DNA of 64,000 nt from Antedon mediterranea. Lineage: Eukaryota; Echinodermata; Crinoidea; Comatulida; Antedonidae. The translations under genes and the position numbers were made by a program. The stretch lies in NCBI RefSeq assembly GCF_964355755.1, contig NC_092671.1, positions 4,785,001 through 4,849,000 of the forward strand, in the 5' to 3' direction. Positions 10,401-21,000 of the stretch are shown piece after piece; the first letter of the stretch is position 1, and every line of letters begins with the position of its first letter. The notes under the pieces were generated by a model that saw only the letters and a list, made by a program, of their open reading frames with translations, was not told the origin of the DNA and did no database searches.

Positions 10401-11740
10401 GATGAAATCATGAAGAGGATGATGATGTGATGTTGAATTGTAAAATAACAGTAAAAATTCTGGTAACAATCAAGGATAGGCATTAATAATTACCATGGCG
10501 ACAGATGGTAATCATAACAACTAAAACAGATTTAATGATAAAATGATAATTAGCCATAATAATGATGTTGATGCAACAAAAATGTCCCATTAATGGGAAT
10601 GCCATCTGAGAATATTAAGCTCTGTCTAAAATATCAAATTTTATGTGACAACAAAATATGATGTGTTCATATATGGACGGGATGATGTCACAAATATCAC
10701 TAGTACCATATTTGAACATATTGTACTACTACCATATTTGGACAATTTTGTTGTCAAACTAGTTTGATTGTGTAGACAGAGCTTTAGAGATTGACTATAT
10801 GTAAAAACATATGTTGCATTTCATTTGGGTCATGGAAAAGTACCCCCTTAGTAGGGGTATCACCTCAATTAAAGGTGGAAAAAAATATTTTCTGTAATCA
10901 TCACTAAACAAAATTAATAATTATTAATTACTATTTAGATAAATCATTAAAGAAATCCTTACCTAAAAAATCATTAAAAGCTACAACTTCCTTAGGCATT
11001 CCAATATTTGTGAAGTCTCCCGCATGAAGCAGAACATCTCCTTGCGGAATAGGTGGCATGTGACTCTGGCGCGAGTGTGTGTCAGAGATGCACACAAAGC
11101 GTGTATATCCTAAATAACATCGATGTATAGTTTTAAAAAAACAGCAATGAATTACCAGTACTTATCTTAATATATTCTCTAAATAGGACGATTGAATTTG
11201 ATTACATTTAGTTAAATGTAGGAGCAGCGTCTCTAAACTCTGTTACTATTTATAATAATTTAATAGACTGCAAAAAAAACGGTCAATGAAGGCCTTAAAA
11301 AGTATTTGCCAGCAATATGGGGCTTGCAATGTTAATAAAGGAGAGAAATTGGCCTTAGAAAATAAGAAAAGCATGGTAATGCTCTAGTATCATAACAAAA
11401 AAAAAGAAACAAATTACGATGATAAAGATAAGGGATTTTTTAGAAAATATACACTTCTTAAAAAAATTTTTTCAAGATGAATAAAAAAGTGAACGTTCAT
11501 AAATATTTTAGCCCTACCTTCAGGTTTTGGTGTTGATGGATCCATTGGAGTAACTGTCTTAAAAGTTTGCTTGACTTTTAATCGATCCCATACCTTATCT
11601 GGATTTGCTGTGTCTGGGTGAACCTCTATCTTTTTACTCCCTCCTTCATTTTCATTATCACTATCTTCACAATTCGGCACGTCTGACATTCTGCGGCCGC
11701 TTCCAAATCCACCTTTCAAAAATTTCCTAAACCAGGGCAT
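7454..11740 (-). CDS. MPPED2: MPPED1/2-type metallophosphoesterase (partial)
   Basis: Four exons are readable on the minus strand: 11518-11740 (ATG at 11740), 10963-11109, 9454-9682 and 7454-7569. All have GT-AG borders and consistent phase. They encode about 238 residues of the MPPED1/MPPED2 family, calcineurin-like phosphoesterases related to class III cyclic-nucleotide phosphodiesterases. Visible metal-site motifs are CISDTHSR and GDVLLHAGDF in exon 2, IAGNHE in exon 3 and MTHGPPL in exon 4. The family-typical WGFNLPRGQ is also in exon 4. The remaining C-terminal part with the GHIH motif is not found in the window, so the gene continues past the left edge. The intron after exon 4 therefore holds both the Gypsy element and the 106-bp satellite. 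Mammals have two paralogues and I cannot assign one; substrate is not evident from sequence. Confidence 0.9.
7798..7870 (+). repeat. tRNA-Ser-like fragment, possible SINE head
   Basis: GTGGCCGAGTTGTTAAGG resembles the 5' half (A box, D arm) of tRNA-Ser or tRNA-Leu. No convincing B box or acceptor stem follows, so this is not a tRNA gene. It lies in an MPPED intron. A similar tRNA-like head is at about 9338-9375. Confidence 0.35.
9335..9400 (+). repeat. Second tRNA-like fragment
   Basis: GTGACTGAGCGGTTAAGA has the A-box and D-arm pattern of class II tRNAs. The rest does not fold as a tRNA. Likely a SINE remnant in the MPPED intron. Confidence 0.3.
10617..10784. mobile_element. MITE-A copy (AGCTCTGTCTA termini)
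   Basis: The left end AGCTCTGTCTAAAATATCAA and the right end TTTGATTGTGTAGACAGAGC+T are inverted copies, and both flanks carry TTA, a possible 3-bp target duplication of the PIF/Harbinger type. The interior carries the family word ACCATATTTGG. Other copies: about 15.93-16.05 kb (split by a nest), 38.94-39.21 kb, 58.71-58.80 kb and 63.42-63.93 kb. Confidence 0.8.
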
Positions 11741-14700
11741 AAATGGTATTTAGTATCGACACTGTGACAGTAAAGAATGTGTTATATCTTGTGCTATGTA
11801 TAGTACCTTATCAAATTCTGATCAAATTCATGTATTTGTAAGTTATTTAAATCAATTCGAGCTACCTTTAATGACTCTTAAAAACAAACAAATTCACATT
11901 CAAATAAATGTACGTCACAAACTTAATCACGATTCATCTATATGAAAAGATAAATTTAAAAAAAGACATTTTCTGACAAATAGGGTTATAAAAATGGAAT
12001 GTTGATACTGTGTGTGTACACTCATCTTAACCTAAAGGTATTAGGGATTCTCTTACAGTATATTAACTTAGGATTTATGGAATTACAATACAATAAATCA
12101 AATTGACAATATAACCATTGTTGATTGATGGAATAAACAAATTTATTCTAAAAAAAATTGAATAATAAATAACAAATTTGTAAATAAAAAGGTGATAAAA
12201 GTGAAAATGTACATTTGGCACATCCTGTATTCACAGAAGTTGCCGGACATGATGGATTTGGTTTAATGCCCTAATTTTCCGGGTAGGAAGTCACACGAAA
12301 CAATCACCTAGCCTATTCAAGGATGACTATTATTTATATGTACTTTAGTTCCGTGCAGATGTCAGTGGAATTTTGAGGTTGAATAATTTAAGCATTAAAT
12401 GACGACAGTATTTTTCTTAAGGCATGTTTTCATGTTGTTTTAATATTTACATCATCAGTTCAATTGATGTCATCTTAAATGGAGTGAAAAAAAATACCAT
12501 TTTTAATATCAGCAAAATTTCACAAAATCACGCCACAAGGTTCGGAACATTAGTATTGTTTTCTTTCGTTTTCTTATATTTCAAAAATCAAACCAACAGC
12601 CAAAATGATTCCTCAATAACAGGAGGGTTAACAGAAGGGATACAGATCGGATACAGCAACAAAACATGGCCTATAGGCCTAGTAGCATTTAACAATTATA
12701 ATCAACTTTAAAATTGTATTCCTAACTGATTAAATGAATATGTGAAAACATAAACTAGACCGTTTTCTAAAGAGAATTATATTTTTATATAATTATTTAC
12801 TAAATCTACAAAACAATCCTGATTATTGATATGATGATATTCACCCTCCTGAAAGAAACATGAAATATGGGTCTGGTCAGATCGTATGGTAATCTACGAG
12901 TACAGTAGGTATACTGATAAAGAAACATGATATAAATTTTTTTCAAAATTAATTAACAGAATTATAAAGAAACTTAAGATCTAGAGTAGGAAAGCGTTTA
13001 GCTGAATTAATTGGCTGTTTATAAGACAAAACGCATGAAACGATGATGGAACCTTTTTAGATATAATTAACAAAAATGATTGAATTATTAACAGCTAACT
13101 AAAATCAAGAGAAGGTTAAATTGTTATATCAAAGAATGTTTTTTCACACTATTTATAACAGTACTCTATCATAGAGTGGATATGGATGCAAAATTTCGGA
13201 AATTGAGATGAAACGATAGGTTGAGAGTGTTGCAACATATTTTACTGTTAGCTAAACTTTTTAGATGAACAAACATTTTTGAAAATGTAACAGTGGTTCA
13301 TTTAATGGACCTTAGAATTTCACCTTTTTAAGATTATCATTTTCAACCAGTGTAGTATAATAAAATGTTACTTCTTACACATTCATTTGTATAGTCACTA
13401 TATCCTTCATATAGTAATTCAGTAATATAATAGTCAAAATGTCAGTTCTGTTTAAATTCTTTATTTGCAAAATTTATTGTTATCTGTCTAGTGGAATTTA
13501 TTTTACAACTAAAGATGTAAAATCAAACTGAAAAATAATTTGTACTTTAAATAAATAAATCACTTTTGGCTAAACAAAGTTACAACAATAAATTTTAATA
13601 ATCTAATCTAATAACTTAATGCATAATGAATAAAAATGAATAGAAATACAAAGAATACCACAATTTACATTATTTTGTATGTTTTCCATGAAAGAAATGA
13701 AATTTGATATTGACCAAACCCTCTAAAGCTAGGACATAATACAATGATATAAGTCAAATGCAAGCCTACTAAAACCAAAACTAAAGTCTAATGGTGGCCA
13801 GTAAAATACAGGATAGAATAATAGATGGGAATTCCCTCTGTATTCCAAATCCTAATTTGTTAATTTGCAAATTATTATGTGAAACAGCAGTTCTTGCGCA
13901 ATTTACACATTTTTTGAGTACCGTAATTCTAATAGTTAATACTAAATAGGGTAAAAAATTCTTCCTTGGAAAAGCGTGCAATGAAATTAAATTAAGTTCA
14001 ATTATTATTAGAAATTGCGCACAAATCCGTGGTTTAAACCTTGCATAAAATATTGCCAACTTACCGGAATGACATCTTGAATATTGGAATTAAAATTTAG
14101 AACCTGATTTTCTTGTCTCTTAACTTGAGCCTAGAGAACATCAACCTCTTCCAATTTTTCCTCCACCACACACTTTCTTCTGGCTACTGCGCGGCTAGCT
14201 GTGTGTGTGTCTGTATATTAATATAGAGTGTGTAGTGTCACAACAAGCCACAACGGAGAAGCTTACAGAAAAGAAAACAGAATATAGAATAGAGTCCCTT
14301 CCACAATTATACCAAAATGATTTGCTTACATAATACTATCGTTACATTTAATCAAATTACTATCTTAAGACTGGTCCAAAAATTACAGGAACTTAACAGA
14401 ATTTAGCACCGCCGATCGAGTGATCATCATATCTACAGGAAAAAAAAATCAAAACATTACCCGGCCCAGGTCAAAGTTTACCAATCTATCGCTTCATCCG
14501 TATCGATTTATAGATCGATCGCGTGGTGGTAGATCGATCGCGCGTCGTGTCTCTCTCGTCGGGCTACTAGAGGACTGGAGGATTATTGTGTGTTTCTTCA
14601 GTTCATCCAGTCGTTATAAATACTGAAGTATCAATAAATAAACAAAGAGTGGGTAAGAATAAGATAAAATTGCATGGACCTGGTCTAGGCCTAGGCTAGG

Positions 14701-14850
14701 CCTATATGAATTAGGAGCATGCAATATTACTAAGAAAGTTGAAAAGTGCCGTGTTTTTAAGCCTCTATTTTAGGCCTAGCCCTAGGCCTAGCTAGCTTGG
14801 CTATTTTTTGTAGAGGAGGCGGGGCGCCATGGCCCACGGTATGCCTAGGC
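11741..14850. other. Intergenic region between divergent MPPED and CWC25
   Basis: No coding exon recognised. The small open frames here (for example at 12424 and 13781) have no family signature and a composition like the surrounding A+T-rich DNA. The part around 14100-14260 (GTGTGTGTG run, higher G+C) could hold the MPPED 5' untranslated exon and start site. A duplicated word TAGATCGATCGCG occurs at about 14512 and 14531. An AGGCCTA-rich stretch runs from 14680 to 14860. Confidence 0.5.
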
Positions 14851-14862
14851 CTATATATAAAG
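14851..14862 (+). promoter_or_regulatory. Candidate TATA box for CWC25-like gene
   Basis: CTATATATAAAG lies about 30 bp before TCGGTCGCGTTCTCAG, a plausible start region. A donor-like CTAG/GTTAGT near 14904 and an acceptor-like TTTTTTAG at about 15021 would make a short 5' untranslated exon before the ATG at 15033. Inferred from spacing only. Confidence 0.4.
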
Positions 14863-15032
14863 TCTTTTGGTTCGGTCGCGTTCTCAGCTCGACCTGGGAG
14901 CCTAGGTTAGTATGGGAATTCGTTAGTATGTGGTACCGCATCCCAGGGCACAATCTATGAACTTAGCAACAAGAATAATTTTTTTATATCATTTCTAAAT
15001 ATTTTATGTAGCCTTTTTTAGAATAGAAAACA

Positions 15033-18000
15033 ATGGGTAAAAGCAAGAAAGATGACGATGATTTAAAGAAGCTTAAAAAACTGAAGAAGCTTCTTGGTAA
15101 AGACAAGCTTCGACAGGAACTTAAAAAGATTGATGGAAAAGAACAAGAAAGAAAGAAAACAAAGAAGAAATCAAGGAATTCATCAGAAGATGAAATTTGG
15201 GAAGAAAAACAAATTGAGAGAACAACTCGATCGGAAGATCATACTAAAAAGCAAGATATAGATAAAAAGTAAACAATTTAATACATGTTACATTACATAC
15301 CCCATCCTAACACTACAATCAACCCTTAACAGCCCTATTAAGAGGACACTTTGTTTGGCTCCTGAAAGTGTCCCGTTTTATAGATGTTGTACTGTAAATA
15401 TAATTGATTTAATGTAAAGAATCTCCATCTCTTCATCATGCATTTTATGATGTTAAGGTTGAGATAAGTTCTCTGTCGACATAAACGCACCTTAACATGT
15501 TCTGATAGAAAGGGCTATACTTTCATCTATATTTCATCTCCTATTTAAATTTGATTAAGAATTCATGTTTTTAGTTTTATTAGTACTTTAAATACTTAAA
15601 AGAATGTTATTGCATTTACAGTATAACAATAATATACTTATACCGGTGATATTGTTGTTATATTCAGAGATGGGAAACTCCAGTGGATGTATAAGGGTGC
15701 AGATGATCTAGTAGATGCTGAGGATTATCTTTTAGGCAAGAAAGTTGACCAAGCCATTGTCAAAAAACAAAGAGGAGAAGCATCTGAAAAGGTATTAATG
15801 CAAATAAGGAGTGCAAGGGTTGTACCTCACGACTCTTTCAATTCCACTCCCTAATTTTCAAATTATTTAATAGTTTATCCATCCTATAATTGGCGAGTTA
15901 CTCGCTGTTGGATGCATTTGAAATATTTAAAAAAATAGTTTGACAAAAAATGTGTGATGTGCCTAAATATGGTAGTGATGTGTCCAATGGTAGTGATATG
16001 ACATAATCATGTCCATATATGGGCACACCACATTTTTTTGTCACATAAAGTTTAAAGGCCAATTTACACAGACGAGCGGTAACGGTAAGAGGTAATTGTA
16101 AGCGAAAAACAGCGTGGCTTTTCCCATTTACACAGCGCGCGGAGTTCGCGAACGGAGTGGTGGAAAGTACTGTAGGTGCGTGTAGGCCTCGAGGCTAATG
16201 CATGTTACAGTCACTGCTGGCCTGGATGTGACTGACTGTCAGTAGGCCTAGCACACACAGGCCTAAGTTTTAGAGGAAATTATTGCCTAATAACGTAATA
16301 AAATGTGTATTTTCTTTTCACTATCCTTATACAAACATTAGTCACGTCGTAGGTGTTTGTATTTCTGAATAAAAAGAAGTTGCAAACTAAGCTAGGCCTA
16401 CTACGGCACTCGTATTTATTGTCGTCTTTCACTCGACGGACGCAAAAAAAAGTTGTTGATAGATGACGTCATTTCAATCATGTCGTTGGTTGGCCAGAAT
16501 CCATAATTACCGCGCAGTATTTTCTCAAAATCGAATCTGTTTCGATCCTGAGTGTAGTGAATTTATCTTAGTTGGTACCGAGCTTTCTCAGGCGTATATA
16601 TATTGTGGACGTCTCTCACTGGACGCTGGAAGGCTTTATAATGATGTTTTAGTACAACAATAAATACGCACATGTACACGTTTTACATCGCTAGGCCAAC
16701 AACCTATTTATTTGACATTCGTCTATAGATGGCGCTATAGCCTAAATACAACTCAACATCACATACTGTATATAACTCCACGCGACGTACTCTGTCACTG
16801 AATGATAACTCATACAAAAAGTATATTTAACTCAACTATAACTTTTATTCCTTGTAATTCGATTAATACATCTTTCTACCACTACCAGTCAAGCCTTAAT
16901 ATTTTCTTTATCATCTTTCCGTTTATCTACTCTGATCTTATTCTCTCTTCTTTTCCAATATCTATTACATTCTACTTTTATACTGGATATGCAAATTTTA
17001 GGCTTCAGAGGAGGATAACATTTTCCCTCCGAAAATTATACGATTTTGATTGGCTAATAATAAGACGGACCTGGTCTAAAGCATCCTTCTCTAAACACAG
17101 AGAATCACAACATTTAATATGACATGACCTCTATAATATTATTATGCACGGCTTAATCCATCTGCATTTCCATTTAATGATCCTTTCTTGTAAATAACTT
17201 TAAATTTATATCCTTGTAAAAACAGAGCCCATCTCATAAGTCTAACATTGGCACCCTTCATTGAGTCCATCCATCTCAATGCCTGGTGGTCAGTATGAAC
17301 TTGAAATTCACAACCATACAGATAATACTTAAGTTTATTGATAGCCCAAACAATAGAGAGGCACTCTTTTTCTGGCACAGAATATCTCTGCTCATGTACA
17401 GATAACTTTCTACTTAAATACACAATGGGATAATCATTACCCTCACCATCTATTTGGCTCAGCACTGCACCTATGCCATAATTTGAGGCATCGGTTTGCA
17501 ATATAAACATCTTATCAAAATTTGGGGCTTTTAATACATTATCATCAGTAAGCCGTTTCTTTAAAGTTACAAAGGCATTTTCACATTGTTCATTCCACTT
17601 AACGGTATTACTTTTACTCTTTAAAGTTAAATCAATCAATGGCTTAGCAATATCGGCATAGTTCTGTACAAATTTTCTGTAATAGCCAGTTAATCCGAGA
17701 AATGATCGGACTTGTTTCTTAGACAAAGGTCTGGGGAACTTTTCCACAGCCTCAACCTTATCAATCATGGGTCTAATTTCTCCATTACCAATCTTATGCC
17801 CCAGAAATTCTACCTGTGCATAGGCAATTTTACATTTCAAAGGCTTTGCTGTCAATCCAGCACTACTTAATCTTTCTAATACATCATTTAAATGAAAAAT
17901 ATGATCTTTCCAAGTTTGACTATAAATACATATGTCATCTATATATGCCTTAGCATATCCCTCAGTACCTTGTAATACCTTATCCATTAATCTTTGGAAA

Positions 18001-21000
18001 GTACTAGAGCTATTTTGCATACCAAATGGAAGTACATTGTAACAATACTGTCCAAATTGTGTAATAAATGCTGATTTGTCTTTGGTCTTAGGATCCAGAG
18101 GCACCTGGTAAAATCCTTTAGTTAGATCTAACGTAGTTATGTATATTGCGGATGATACCTCATCCAACATTTCGTCTATGCGAGGCATAACATAAGGGTC
18201 AAATTGTGTAGTCTTATTTAGTGATCTAAAATCTGTCACCATTCTAATTTGATTCTGGCCTTTCTTCAGGGCAATAATAGGTGCAGCATAGGCACTAACT
18301 GTAGGTTCTATTATACCCATAGCCAACATACTATCTAATTCCTCTTTCAATTTACCCTTTAATGCTTGGGGCGTTCTATATGCCCTATGCCTTATAGGCA
18401 TTTCACCATTAGTCTTAATTTCATGTGTCACCAAGTGAGTTCTACCTGGTACATCCGAGAATACATTCTGTTGGTACTTTAACAATTCTGTTAATTGTTT
18501 AGTTTGTGTATCATTTAAATTACTACTAACGTTAACATCTCTCCCATGTTTGTGATTGATGATAAGACAATCCTATGTCTATTTCACTATCTAACTCATT
18601 GTCATGGACTGTTTCATTTAAGTCTACTTCTTCTATCGACTGAACATTTGTTACTACATAATAACCATCTTTACTTATTTCTACTTTATCATACCATCTC
18701 TTTAACATATTAACATGTAGAATTTGTTTTTCTTTTCTTCTACCTCCTATGTATATTTCATAATTTACATCATTGACCTTTTTTGTAACAGTGAAGGGGC
18801 CTTGCCATTTACTGTCTAACTTACTATTTCCTACTGGAAGGAATATCAACACTTTGTCCCCTTCTACAAATTCTCTATCAATAGCATTCTTGTTATAATT
18901 GTGGGACATAATTTCTTGTTGTTCAAGTTTGTTTACATTAGCATCTTTCATTAATACCTCCATTTTTTCTCTTATGTCTAACATGTATTTGATAACATCA
19001 GTAGATGTTTCTTCATCTTCTACCCAATTACTTTTGAGTAAACTCAAGGGTCCCCTCACCTCTCTACCATAAAGCAATTTAAAAGGTGAATGGCCCGTCG
19101 CTTTACTAGGAACTTCTCTGTATGCAAACAGAAAGGGGGGTATGTAGTTATCCCAATTTTTTCTTTGCTTAACTGTAAGTGTCCTTATCATATTTTTCAA
19201 TGTACCGTGAAATCTTTCAACAAGCCCATTGCTTTGGGGGTGGTACACTGTAGTCTTTAATTGATTAATCCCCAACATACTACATATAGATTGCATAATT
19301 GAAGACATGAAATTAGTTCCTTGATCATGTACAATCTCTTCGGGTAATCCTACTCTAGTAAAGACTTCTATTAGAGCCCTGGCTACTGTTTCAGCTCTAA
19401 CATTGGGTAACGGGATAGCATCCGGATATCTCGTAGCATAGTCAATTATAGTAAGCATATATTTGTTATTACGGCTTGTTCTAGATAAGGGTCCAACAAT
19501 GTCTATCGCTATACGTTTAAATGGTGTACTTATAATCGGTAATGGTATCAAAGTATGTTTCCTTTTACTTTTACCCTTATCTACCTTTTGGCATTCCTTA
19601 CAGACTTTACAATAGACTACCACATCTTTAAATATACCTGGCCAATAGAATTGGTTCAGGACCCTACTTTTAGTTTTCTCAACACCCATGTGACCTGCAA
19701 ATGGCACATTATGACCTAAGTGTAATACACCCTGTCTACACTGAGTGGGTAATACAATCTGTTCCACTTGGTTATTCTTATCTTTAATACTACTCCAATT
19801 TCTCATCAATATACCTTGTCTCATAAAGAAACATACCCTATGCTGACCTATTTCTTCTATAGGGACTACCCTGTCAAACACTCCTTTGAGTGAGTCATCC
19901 TTAGTTTGCAATTTGATCAGTTCTTGTTTAGTTAGGTTCAGCTTGTGCTGTTGTTCATAAGTTTTATGTTTGACTGTTTTATCTTTAGCTTTATCCTCAT
20001 TTTCGTCAAACAAATTATTCATTTCTGTTCCATTCATATCATCTAAACACTTAGTTTTATTTACTTTGTTGTCATTTACTACTGTTTTCAACAACTGTAC
20101 ATTAGTTTCTTTAGGCGGCTCTTCTATCGGCTTAAAGTTACTATCTTTCCCTAACAATATCATTTCGTGTTGTATTCTAACATCATTTTCTATTCTGGCT
20201 TGCTCCCTAGTTAGGACGAACATTTCTTTAGCCATTGTTTCCCCACAATTCTGGTCCAAATCATGACCCAATAACATGTCCCTCTGTAATCCTTCGATTA
20301 CGGCTACAATCACTTTTCCTGTCACTATCTTACTTTCTATAGCTACCTCAGCTAAGGGGACGGTAATATCGCCTCCTATACCTCTTAACGTAACCCATTT
20401 TCCTGGCAAGTAACATTTGTTAGGCACTAGACTTTCCTTAACAGCTGACTGGGTACATCCCGAGTCTCTAAGCATAGTTATATCCTGTCCTTCTAATTTT
20501 CCTGGTATTGTACATTTCTCCATTTTATTTTCTACACTATCTATAACTACTTGGGGTCTATCTGATTTTATTTCTTCACATCTTAAGCCATCTTTCACAT
20601 TCGGGCCCTTCTTAGTGTCACTAGTCTTTCCTTTTGCTACCATCTTAGGACAATCCCCTATTTTATGTCCCTTCTCCTTACAATTAAAGCATAGGCCATT
20701 AATCCATTCATTTGAAGGTTCTCTCTGTTGGAAATTTCTACCATAGTTATGAAATTTGCCTCCCCTTCCGCGATACCTATTGTATCCTTGCTGTCTAGCT
20801 CCAGGGTTATTCTGAGTCGTACTATTTTTAGGTTTACTATTTTCTTGGCCCTTATAATACGTAGGCTTATTTTCAGAATTTACGGCATTCCAATAGCCAC
20901 GGCCACCTCTATTAGCTATATAATCATCGGCTATCATAGCCATATCATTGCTCTTATTTACTTGTTTATCTCTAAGATAAAGCCTCAGATTTTCAGGCAT

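Noticed and set aside
12424-12711. 95-residue open frame
   Set aside because: Composition matches flanking A+T-rich DNA and no motif or splice context was recognised.
16802-17122. 106-residue frame, repeated at 22349
   Set aside because: It lies in both LTRs of the Gmr1-like element and has no family resemblance.
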